NCBI GenBank assembly: GCA_031274335.1
Contig: JAISQG010000197.1
Span: 1 to 5,321, forward strand
Length of the DNA: 5,321 bases
Direction of reading: 5' to 3'
Source of the DNA: Gracilibacteraceae bacterium
GTDB lineage: Bacteria; Bacillota; Desulfitobacteriia; Desulfitobacteriales; Syntrophobotulaceae
In this document: piece after piece, positions 1-5,271 of the stretch
How the letters are laid out: the number at the start of each line of letters is the position of its first letter
Position numbering within the stretch: the stretch's first letter is position 1
Position numbers and translations under genes: made by a program
The notes under the pieces: generated by a model
What the model was told of the DNA's origin: nothing
Database searches by the model: none
Seen by the model: only the letters and a program-made list of their open reading frames with translations

Positions 1-1
1 G

Positions 2-391
2 GGAATCCGGGAATACCTGGTGGCCCGCGACGGAGAGCGGCTCGCGGGCATCGGCGCACTGCGCATCATGTGGCATGACCTGGCGGAAATACGCACGCTG
101 GCCACGGCGGAGGAATACCAGAAACAGGGGATCGGCCGGCAGCTTGTGCGCCTGCTGCTGGAGGAAGCGGCCGAGATGGGGTGCCTCTCGGTATTCACGC
201 TGACTTACCAGACAGAATTTTTTGAAAAAATCGGTTTCCGGCAGGTGGAAAAGGAGTCCCTGCCGCAAAAAGTCTGGCAGGAATGTATCAATTGCGTCAA
301 ATTTCCCAACTGTGACGAAACGGCGCTGGCGCTCACGCTGCCGCCAAAAAGCGCAATAGTCGGCGCGGAGCGGCAGGGGGGCGGAGTGTGA
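2..391 (+). CDS. GNAT-family N-acetyltransferase, similar to short N-acetylglutamate synthases (5' end outside window)
   Basis: The reading frame is open from base 2, so the gene begins upstream; 129 C-terminal residues are visible. They show the core of a GNAT acetyl-CoA-dependent acyltransferase: a strand ending in TLAT, then the acetyl-CoA pyrophosphate-binding loop QKQGIG (Q-x-x-G-x-G) and a following helix, then the late GNAT segment FFEKIGF. The tail carries KVWQECINCVKFPNCDE, with cysteines spaced C-x2-C-x5-C. From memory, this tail after the GNAT fold is typical of the short, stand-alone ArgA-like N-acetylglutamate synthases, which make N-acetylglutamate for the first step of arginine synthesis in the cytoplasm. 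No arginine gene is visible to support that role. The stop overlaps the rnhA start by 4 bases (GTGA), so the two genes are probably translationally coupled. The GNAT assignment is secure; the substrate is inference. Confidence 0.85.
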   Translation, partial: GIREYLVARDGERLAGIGALRIMWHDLAEIRTLATAEEYQKQGIGRQLVRLLLEEAAEMGCLSVFTLTYQTEFFEKIGFRQVEKESLPQKVWQECINCVKFPNCDETALALTLPPKSAIVGAERQGGGV

Positions 392-840
392 AAACAGTGG
401 TCATATACACGGACGGGGCCTGCTCCGGCAATCCCGGCCCCGGCGGCTGGGGGGCTATTCTGGCCTATGGCGGGGAGACCAGGGAGTTGAGCGGCTTCGC
501 GCCCGACACGACGAATCAGCGCATGGAGCTCATGGCCGCCATTCGGGCGCTGGCGCGCCTGAAGGAGCCGTGCCGCGTGGAATTGTACAGTGACAGCGCC
601 TATCTGATCAACGCTTTTGAGCGCCGCTGGGTCGACAACTGGCAGCGGAACGGCTGGCGGACGGCGCAGAAGGAACCGGTGGCGAATCAGGATCTGTGGC
701 GGGAGCTGGTCGTTTTGACGGAGCGGCACACCGTCGTCTGGCATAAGGTGAAAGGCCACGCGGACGACCCGCGCAACAACCGCTGCGACGAACTGGCCAG
801 GGCGGCTGTCCGGCGGCGGGCCGGCACGGGCGACGATTAA
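388..840 (+). CDS. rnhA: Ribonuclease HI
   Basis: This 150-residue protein has the usual length of bacterial RNase HI, which cuts the RNA strand of RNA/DNA hybrids such as R-loops and lagging-strand primers. The N-terminal block VVIYTDGACSGNPGPGGWG is diagnostic. The catalytic residues are all present: D9 (YTDG), E47 (NQRMEL), D69 (YSDS) and D134 (NNRCDEL), plus the assisting histidine H124 in VKGHADD. The basic-protrusion region with tryptophans (RRWVDNWQRNGW, about residues 79-90) resembles that of E. coli RNase HI, so this is the bacterial HI type and not an RNase HII. It starts with GTG inside the end of the acetyltransferase gene. The G-rich ribosome binding site AGGGGGG (375-381) lies 6 bases upstream of it. 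No terminator is obvious after its stop. Confidence 0.97.
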   Translation: MKTVVIYTDGACSGNPGPGGWGAILAYGGETRELSGFAPDTTNQRMELMAAIRALARLKEPCRVELYSDSAYLINAFERRWVDNWQRNGWRTAQKEPVANQDLWRELVVLTERHTVVWHKVKGHADDPRNNRCDELARAAVRRRAGTGDD

Positions 841-875
841 TTGATTGATGAAAAAACGGATGAATTGGAATATAT

Positions 876-882
876 TGTCGAA
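876..882 (+). promoter_or_regulatory. possible Spo0A box (TGTCGAA)
   Basis: TGTCGAA matches the 7-base core of the Spo0A binding site known from spore-forming Bacillota. It lies 42 bases upstream of the -35 hexamer of the lyase promoter, within AT-rich DNA. A 7-base match is expected by chance roughly once in a window this size when both strands are counted, so support is weak. Whether this organism forms spores is unknown. Confidence 0.2.
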
Positions 883-924
883 AAATGTTGCCGGGAAAAT
901 TGGCAGAAATTTTTCAGAAACAGG

Positions 925-953
925 TTGACTAAAGGACAAAATTGCTTCATAAT
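925..953 (+). promoter_or_regulatory. sigmaA/sigma70-type promoter of the lyase-malic enzyme unit
   Basis: TTGACT (925-930, 5 of 6 to TTGACA) and CATAAT (948-953, 5 of 6 to TATAAT) are separated by exactly 17 bp. The DNA just upstream is AT-rich (runs of A and T at about 893-920), which could act as an UP element. The transcript should begin near 959-961, giving a leader of about 165 nt before the lyase gene. This is the best promoter match in the window. Confidence 0.8.
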
Positions 954-981
954 ATTCAGTGAGATTACTTTGTATGAAGCA
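943..981 (+). promoter_or_regulatory. candidate operator: perfect 9-bp inverted repeat over the -10 element
   Basis: TGCTTCATA (943-951) and TATGAAGCA (973-981) are perfect inverse complements separated by 21 bases. Arm centres are 30 bp apart, close to three helical turns, so both could be contacted on one face of the DNA. The left arm covers most of the -10 hexamer and the right arm lies about 13-21 bases into the transcript, where a bound protein would block initiation. A related word, ATGAAGTAT (3579-3587), lies upstream of the PucR-type gene. The regulator is unknown; the linked PucR-type protein is a natural candidate. Confidence 0.45.
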
Positions 982-1127
982 TTGTCTCGCTGTACGAAAC
1001 TGGTATATCGTTTTTCGCGACTGCCGGCGGCTGACGCGCGCCGGCCTTAACCGCCCCCGTGTGTCGTTTTTTGGCGGAAAATGTCAGGAAAACAGCTATA
1101 CAATAAATTTCTAAGGGAGGGTTCCAA
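960..1127 (+). promoter_or_regulatory. long 5' leader with competing GC-rich helices
   Basis: No gene is supported between rnhA and the lyase. The predicted leader holds GCCGGCG (1023-1029), which pairs with CGCCGGC (1039-1045). CCGCC (1051-1055) could pair either back to GGCGG (1026-1030) or forward to GGCGG (1073-1077), and these two pairings exclude each other. A run of six T lies at 1067-1072, inside the loop of the forward helix. I do not recognise a known riboswitch class. The leader ends with the strong ribosome binding site GGAGG (1116-1120) that serves the lyase gene. Confidence 0.3.
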
Positions 1128-2021
1128 ATGGCAGTCATGCGTTCCATCTTCTATGTCCCCGCGAATAATCCCAAGTTTATCGAGAAGGCTCCTGATATTC
1201 CGGCGGACATCATCACGCTGGATCTGGAGGATGCCGTGCCGCCGTCCGAAAAAGAAAACGCGCGGGTAGCGGCGGCTGAAGCCATCAACAAGTGGAAAGG
1301 CAATCTGAATTCGCTTATTTATGTGCGCATTAACAACTGGGAAACCGGCCTGACGAACGACGATCTGGAAGCTATCGTGATCGAGGGCCTCGACGGCGTG
1401 ACTCTGGCTAAAACCGGCTGCGCGGCCGACGTGCAGCGCCTGGAATGGAAACTGGAGGAGCTGGAGGCCCGCCGCGGCATTCCCATCGGCACGGTGAAAA
1501 TTTCCATGTTGCTGGAGACGGCCAAGTGCATCCAGAACGCCGGCGAATGCTGTCTGGCCAGCAAACGCAATGTGAACGCCATTTTCGGCGCTGTGGACTA
1601 CTGCCGCGACATGCGCGTCAAAATCACGTCCGAGGCGGTGGAGCAATGGTATGGCCGGGCCAAAGTGGCCGTGGCCTGCCGCACGGCCGGCCTGGTCGCC
1701 ATCGACGCCCCGTTTGTCGCCTTCCAGGATATTCCAGCCTTTGAGAGGAATGTGGCTGACGGCAAACAAATGGGCTACGAAGGCCGCATGATCATCCATC
1801 CGAGCCAGGTGGAGCCGTCAAACCGCCTGTACGCCCCCAGCCCGGAGGACGTGGAATGGGCTTCCGGCGTCGTGAAAGTATTTGAAGAAGAAGGCCTGGC
1901 CAAAGGCAAAGCCGCCGTTTCCTTCAACGGCAAAATGGTGGACACGCCCGTATATCTGAACGCGCTTGACATCATGAGCGCGCATAAGGAAATCCAGGAA
2001 AAGGAAGCCAGCAAGAAATAA
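1128..2021 (+). CDS. CitE-like HpcH/HpaI aldolase family lyase (malyl-CoA or citramalyl-CoA lyase type)
   Basis: This 297-residue cytoplasmic protein belongs to the citrate lyase beta/malyl-CoA lyase family. These TIM-barrel, Mg2+-dependent enzymes split or form C-C bonds of CoA thioesters such as malyl-CoA, citramalyl-CoA or citryl-CoA. Visible motifs in order are RSIFYVPANNP (residues 5-15), DLEDAVPPSEK (32-42), substrate-binding arginine R67 in VRINN, likely metal ligands E130 (LLET) and D157 (FGAVD), AIDAPF (191-196), and GYEGRMIIHPSQV (217-229), the hallmark GxxGKxxIHPxQ block with R in place of K. There is no citrate lyase alpha subunit (CitF), acyl carrier subunit (CitD) or CitC/CitG/CitX nearby, so it is unlikely to be a citrate lyase subunit. 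The start is set by GGAGG (1116-1120), 7 bases before ATG. A strong promoter lies upstream, and malic enzyme follows 157 bases downstream in the same direction. The exact substrate is unresolved. Confidence 0.9.
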   Translation: MAVMRSIFYVPANNPKFIEKAPDIPADIITLDLEDAVPPSEKENARVAAAEAINKWKGNLNSLIYVRINNWETGLTNDDLEAIVIEGLDGVTLAKTGCAADVQRLEWKLEELEARRGIPIGTVKISMLLETAKCIQNAGECCLASKRNVNAIFGAVDYCRDMRVKITSEAVEQWYGRAKVAVACRTAGLVAIDAPFVAFQDIPAFERNVADGKQMGYEGRMIIHPSQVEPSNRLYAPSPEDVEWASGVVKVFEEEGLAKGKAAVSFNGKMVDTPVYLNALDIMSAHKEIQEKEASKK

Positions 2022-2028
2022 TACGTTT

Positions 2029-2082
2029 CAGTTTTACCGTGACGGGGCGGCTTGAAGCCGCTCCGTTCGCGCGGTAGAACTG
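2029..2082 (+). repeat. large two-part hairpin just after the lyase stop codon
   Basis: The outer arms CAGTTTTACCG (2029-2039) and CGGTAGAACTG (2072-2082) form 11 pairs, one of them G-U. A small internal loop follows, then inner arms ACGGGGCGGCTT (2042-2053) and AAGCCGCTCCGT (2055-2066), also with one G-U pair. Once a realistic loop of about 5 nt is allowed, roughly 21 pairs remain. It begins 8 bases after the stop codon. No T-run follows, so it is not a standard intrinsic terminator. An mRNA stability or processing element, or a REP-like palindrome, fits better. Confidence 0.65.
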
Positions 2083-2100
2083 CTAATCCGGGCTGGCGCC

Positions 2101-2160
2101 TAAGGAACTGTAAAGAAATAACTTGGCCAGATGGCCAAGTTATTGATGAACAGTTCCTAA
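2101..2160 (+). repeat. 60-bp imperfect palindrome upstream of the malic enzyme gene
   Basis: The element is symmetric about 2130/2131. The inner arms AATAACTTGGCCA (2117-2129) and TGGCCAAGTTATT (2132-2144) match perfectly over 13 bases around a 2-base centre. Flanking them at equal distance are AGGAACTGT (2103-2111) and ACAGTTCCT (2150-2158), also perfect. No T-run follows. It ends 5 bases before the malic enzyme ribosome binding site, which stays outside the structure. It could be an RNA hairpin, a double operator, or a small mobile palindrome; sequence alone does not decide. Confidence 0.65.
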
Positions 2161-2178
2161 AGAGAAAGGAAGATGACA

Positions 2179-3441
2179 ATGGCTGAAACACGCATAAAAG
2201 ACCTTAGGGCGGAAGCCCTGGCTTATCATAAAGAAAAACCGGGCAAACTGGAGATTCGCGTCACGACAAAAGCGGCGGACCGGGACGATCTGACGCTGGC
2301 CTATTCGCCCGGTGTGGCCGAGCCGGTGAAGGAAATCGCCGCCGACATCGCGAATCTTGACGTTTATACAAACCACGCCAACGCGGTTTGCATAGTTTCC
2401 GACGGCACGGCCATCCTCGGCCTCGGCAACCTGGGGCCGGCGGCCGCCATGCCGGTCATGGAAGGCAAGGCCCTGCTGTTCAAATCGTTCGGCGACGTGG
2501 ACGCTTACCCGATTTGCGTGAACACGACCGACACGGACAAAATCGTCGAGCTGGTGGAGCTGATGGCCCCGACGTTCGGCGGTGTCAACCTGGAGGACAT
2601 CAAAGCGCCGCAATGCTTCATCATCGAGGAGGCGCTGAAAAAGAACGGCGTTTTCAAGGGCGCCATTTTCCATGATGATCAGCACGGTACGGCCATTGTC
2701 ACGCTGGCCGGCTTGTACAACGCGCTGAAAGTGGTCAAAAAGGACATCGCCAATGTCAAGGTGGTGGCCAGCGGGGCCGGGGCGGCCGGCATCGCCATCA
2801 TCAAGCTCCTCATGGCCGAGGGCCTGCAAAACGTGATCATGTGCGACACGAAGGGCGCTATTTATGAAGGCCGCCAGGAAGGCATGAATCCCTGGAAAAC
2901 GGAGATTTCCAAGAAGACGAATTTGAGCAAGTATCAGGGCAATCTGGCCGGCGCGCTGAAGGGCGCGGACGTTTTTATCGGCATTTCCGGCCCGAACACG
3001 CTGGACGAGGATATGATCAGGGGCATGGCCAAGGATCCGATTATTTTCGCCCAGGCCAACCCGATTCCGGAAATTTGGCCGATCGAGCGGGCGATTACGG
3101 CCGGCGCCGCGGTTGTTTCCACGGGCCGCAGCGATACGAAGAACCAGATCAACAATGTGCTGGCTTTCCCCGGCGTGTTCCGCGGCGCGATTGACGTGCG
3201 GGCCACGGATATCAACGACGCGATGAAAATCGCGGCGGCCAAAGCGATTGCTTCCGTCGTCAAGGAAAGCGAGCTGAACGCGGAATACATCATCCCCAGC
3301 GCCTTCAACAAGGAAGTCGCTCCGGCGGTGGCGGCGGCGACGGCCAAAGCAGCCATTGATTCCGGCATCGCGCGCAATCCGGTTGATCCGGCCCTCGTGG
3401 CCGCGGGCCTGAAAAAGAGACTGGCTAATCAGTATAAATAA
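2179..3441 (+). CDS. NAD(P)-dependent malic enzyme (oxaloacetate-decarboxylating malate dehydrogenase)
   Basis: This 420-residue enzyme converts malate to pyruvate, CO2 and NAD(P)H in the cytoplasm. Its length fits the short bacterial form, without the phosphotransacetylase-like extension of MaeB. In order it shows AYSPGVAEP with the catalytic tyrosine (Y42), GKALLFKSFGDVDA with the probable catalytic lysine (K97), metal-binding EDI (E139, D140) and FHDDQHGT (D166 or D167), the Rossmann loop GAGAAG (199-204), NPIPEIWP (294-301), and the C-terminal block GRSDTKNQINNVLAFPG (316-332). NAD versus NADP preference cannot be told safely. I chose the ATG at 2179 because AGGA of AAAGGAAG (2165-2172) then sits 8 bases upstream; the in-frame ATG at 2173 (two extra residues) is too close to it. 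No convincing terminator separates it from the lyase gene, so co-transcription is likely. A weak internal promoter (TTGAAG 2052-2057, 17 bp, TAGAAC 2075-2080) is possible. Confidence 0.96.
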   Translation: MAETRIKDLRAEALAYHKEKPGKLEIRVTTKAADRDDLTLAYSPGVAEPVKEIAADIANLDVYTNHANAVCIVSDGTAILGLGNLGPAAAMPVMEGKALLFKSFGDVDAYPICVNTTDTDKIVELVELMAPTFGGVNLEDIKAPQCFIIEEALKKNGVFKGAIFHDDQHGTAIVTLAGLYNALKVVKKDIANVKVVASGAGAAGIAIIKLLMAEGLQNVIMCDTKGAIYEGRQEGMNPWKTEISKKTNLSKYQGNLAGALKGADVFIGISGPNTLDEDMIRGMAKDPIIFAQANPIPEIWPIERAITAGAAVVSTGRSDTKNQINNVLAFPGVFRGAIDVRATDINDAMKIAAAKAIASVVKESELNAEYIIPSAFNKEVAPAVAAATAKAAIDSGIARNPVDPALVAAGLKKRLANQYK

Positions 3442-3450
3442 TCCGCACCG

Positions 3451-3459
3451 AGGAACTGT
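3451..3459 (+). repeat. third copy of the word AGGAACTGT, after the malic enzyme gene
   Basis: AGGAACTGT starts 10 bases after the malic enzyme stop. It repeats exactly the outer arm of the upstream palindrome (2103-2111, and inverted at 2150-2158). The shorter core GAACTG also ends the first hairpin (2077-2082). It may be a protein binding site or the remnant of a repeat element. Confidence 0.3.
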
Positions 3460-3476
3460 CCGCGATTGAACGAGAG

Positions 3477-3524
3477 ACCCCATCAGCAAGGGTGAAAGAA
3501 TCCCCCGCTGATGGGGTATTAATT
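3477..3524 (+). terminator. probable intrinsic terminator of the malic enzyme transcript
   Basis: ACCCCATCAGC (3477-3487) and GCTGATGGGGT (3507-3517) form a perfect 11-bp GC-rich stem with a 19-nt loop. The loop can itself close by a short GGG/CCC pairing. The stem is followed by ATTAATT, a weak and interrupted T-tract, so termination may be partial and some read-through into the PucR-type gene is possible. It lies 36 bases after the malic enzyme stop, the usual place for a terminator. Confidence 0.65.
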
Positions 3525-3673
3525 AGATGAGACAGTAATTATAAGTACTTACAGCGCGCCAATCGCCACTTTGACGGATGAAGTATACCCGGTAATCGCT
3601 GGAAAGGCCAGTCCGGCAATAATTTGTCAGATTGGCACGGCGTAAACAGGCTTGGACGGTGGAGGGAACATCA
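3525..3673 (+). promoter_or_regulatory. upstream region of the PucR-type gene; no clear promoter
   Basis: This stretch must hold any separate promoter for the regulator, but nothing scores well. TATAAG (3540-3545) and AATAAT (3618-3623) resemble -10 hexamers without a good -35 at 16-18 bp. TTGACG (3571-3576) resembles a -35 without a good -10. A 10-bp palindrome TAAGTACTTA (3542-3551) and the word ATGAAGTAT (3579-3587), similar to the operator arm at the lyase promoter, are possible regulatory sites. The ribosome binding site GGAGGG (3661-3666) is clear. Confidence 0.3.
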
Positions 3674-5239
3674 ATGATCACGTTTGCCGCGCTTCTGTCG
3701 GAGCTGGAGAGCAGGGGCTTTCGGGTGCTCGGCTGGGGGAAATGCACTCCGCGCCGCTATGCCTTGCGTTGTGACGCGCCGGGGACGCCGGGCGCGGTCT
3801 GCGTAGCCCTGGCGGTCGATTATTCCTCCGACCTGCTTGGCGCCGCCGAAGGGCTTGTGCTCCTGGGCAGTCTGCGCGACGATCTGCCCCTGGACTCAGC
3901 GGTCGTCGCGTCGGACGGCACCGTCGGGGAAGCTCTAGCCGCCCTGCAGACGGTTGTGGACGAGATACTGGTGGATTATCGCCGCCGCGCCGAGTGCAAA
4001 CTGGCGCTGACGGACGCCCTGGCCGCCTGCACCGGCCTGGAAGGGCTGCTCCGGGTCGCCTCGTCCTACACCGGCAACCCGGCCTTTCTGCAGGATCCCT
4101 CCTCCAAGCTGATGGCCGCCGACGACATGACCCGCCTGCGCTCCTTGGACGACAGCGTCCTCAAGGACACGCTCCGCACCGGCTTCGTCCCCGCCGAAAA
4201 CTACATCCATTACGGCCTGGGCGAGATCCTGGAAAAGCTGATCCTGTCCGGCAAACCGCTCCTGATGGGCGGCGGTTATGCCCACCAGCACCGCCGCCTG
4301 CTCATGCGGATACGGGTGAGCGACCAATTCGTCGGCCACCTGACCTTTCTGGAGGATCAAAGGCGCTTCAGCGCCTTCGACGAGTGGCTGATCCGCGTCC
4401 TCTCCGACCTGGTGGCCGTGGAATTGCAAAAACAGGGCAATCATCTCCAGGCCTTCGACGCTTACCGCAGCATCCTGCTGGAGCTCTTGGAGCAGGATAC
4501 GACCCGCGAGCGCCTGCGCGCCAGATGCGCGGTCGCCGGCTGGAGCCCGGGTGCCAGCCTCTACTGCCTGGTCATCCGCCCGGATGGCTCCTTCATTGGC
4601 GGCGAGCCGGCCAATGAAGGCCTCAAACCGCAGCTTTTCTACCTCAAACAGCTCCTGCCCCGCCAGATCGCCCTGCTCCGGGGCGGTTCCATCTTTGTCC
4701 TTTTGGATATGCGGGACGCGGCGGATTTTGCCCAAACCAAGGAGCTACTGGAGCCTTTCTTGAGCAAAAACCATCTGATAGGCGGTACAAGCCGCAACTT
4801 CTCCGACCTCATGGAGACTGCCCATTATTACACCCAGGCTCTGACCGTGCTGGGGCTGGGGGTGGTGCTCCAGTTGCCCGGCCCCCTCTACTGCCATTGG
4901 GATGTCTATATGTACGAGCTTTTGTCGCGGGTCGACGAGTCCTACATCAAGGATTTTTGCCCGCCGAAAATCCAGGCTGTCTGGGAGCAGGACAGCCGCG
5001 AAGGCACCGCCCTCTTTCAGACAGCCTATGAATACCTGCTGGCCGGTCGCCGCGCCACCCAAGTCGCCCGTAAACTCTTTGTCCATAAAAACACGGTATT
5101 GTACCGGGTAGAGCGTTTCTGCATCCAGACCGGCCTCGACCTCTCGGCGCCGGAGGACGGTTTTCGTCTCTATCTGGCCGAAAAGGTACTGCGCCTACTG
5201 GAGACCAGCCAGCAGGTAGCCGCGAATCAATTACCATAG
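3674..5239 (+). CDS. PucR/CdaR-type transcriptional regulator with C-terminal helix-turn-helix
   Basis: This 521-residue protein is probably a cytoplasmic, DNA-binding activator or repressor. The C-terminus (about residues 446-510) is the PucR-family helix-turn-helix: FQTAYEYL, then ATQVARKLFVHKNTVLYRVE, then LYLAEKVLRLL, with the typical HxNTVxYR recognition block. Residues about 118-255 look like a GAF-like sensory region (LLRVASSYTGNPAFLQDPS, later VGHLTFLED). Residues about 290-400 may be the GGDEF-like spacer of CdaR-type proteins; no functional GGDEF signature is present, so this is not a diguanylate cyclase. The N-terminal 110 residues are not recognised. I chose ATG 3674 because GGAGGG (3661-3666) lies 7 bases upstream; the same frame opens earlier at TTG 3632 without a comparable site. 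No signal peptide or membrane segment is seen. Known relatives sense purine-ureide or sugar-diacid catabolism. Control of the upstream lyase and malic enzyme genes is inferred only from position. Confidence 0.9.
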   Translation: MITFAALLSELESRGFRVLGWGKCTPRRYALRCDAPGTPGAVCVALAVDYSSDLLGAAEGLVLLGSLRDDLPLDSAVVASDGTVGEALAALQTVVDEILVDYRRRAECKLALTDALAACTGLEGLLRVASSYTGNPAFLQDPSSKLMAADDMTRLRSLDDSVLKDTLRTGFVPAENYIHYGLGEILEKLILSGKPLLMGGGYAHQHRRLLMRIRVSDQFVGHLTFLEDQRRFSAFDEWLIRVLSDLVAVELQKQGNHLQAFDAYRSILLELLEQDTTRERLRARCAVAGWSPGASLYCLVIRPDGSFIGGEPANEGLKPQLFYLKQLLPRQIALLRGGSIFVLLDMRDAADFAQTKELLEPFLSKNHLIGGTSRNFSDLMETAHYYTQALTVLGLGVVLQLPGPLYCHWDVYMYELLSRVDESYIKDFCPPKIQAVWEQDSREGTALFQTAYEYLLAGRRATQVARKLFVHKNTVLYRVERFCIQTGLDLSAPEDGFRLYLAEKVLRLLETSQQVAANQLP

Positions 5240-5271
5240 CAAAAACCGCCTCGCTGAGGCGGTTTTTGCTA
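5237..5271 (+). terminator. strong, symmetric (bidirectional) intrinsic terminator
   Basis: TAGCAAAAACCGCCTC (5237-5252) and GAGGCGGTTTTTGCTA (5256-5271) are perfect 16-bp inverse complements around the 3-base loop GCT. The GC core CCGCCTC/GAGGCGG is followed by TTTTT on + and, by symmetry, on the - strand too, so it can stop transcription from both sides. The first arm begins with the TAG stop codon of the PucR-type gene, so the terminator partly overlaps the end of the coding region. A convergent gene beyond the window edge would fit this symmetry. Confidence 0.93.

Noticed and set aside
841..1050. Open frame of 69 codons starting with TTG right after rnhA
   Set aside because: It has no ribosome binding site, starts with a rare codon, spans the strong promoter at 925-953, and its product resembles nothing known. 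It is better read as intergenic DNA.
1047..1799. 250-codon open frame on the minus strand opposite the lyase gene
   Set aside because: It is the shadow of the CitE-like coding sequence, with low-complexity composition and no domain or ribosome binding site.
1128..2021. Citrate lyase beta subunit (citE) as a literal assignment
   Set aside because: No CitF, CitD or accessory citrate lyase genes are adjacent, and stand-alone family members usually act on malyl-CoA-like or citramalyl-CoA-like thioesters.
2140..3489. 449-codon open frame on the minus strand opposite the malic enzyme gene
   Set aside because: The + strand frame encodes an unmistakable complete malic enzyme. The antisense translation is rich in R, H, G and D without recognisable domains, as expected for the mirror of a GC-rich gene.
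3442..3530. Possible riboswitch between malic enzyme and the regulator
   Set aside because: I compared it by eye with glycine, TPP, c-di-GMP, fluoride and THF consensus blocks and found no match; a simple terminator explains the main stem.
3631..3650. TGGCAC upstream of the regulator, considered as a sigma54 -24 element
   Set aside because: The expected GC-containing -12 element (TTGC-like) is missing at the required spacing.
3935..4735. 266-codon open frame on the minus strand opposite the regulator gene
   Set aside because: It is rich in A, G, Q and V, has no recognisable motif, and lies wholly inside the PucR-type gene.
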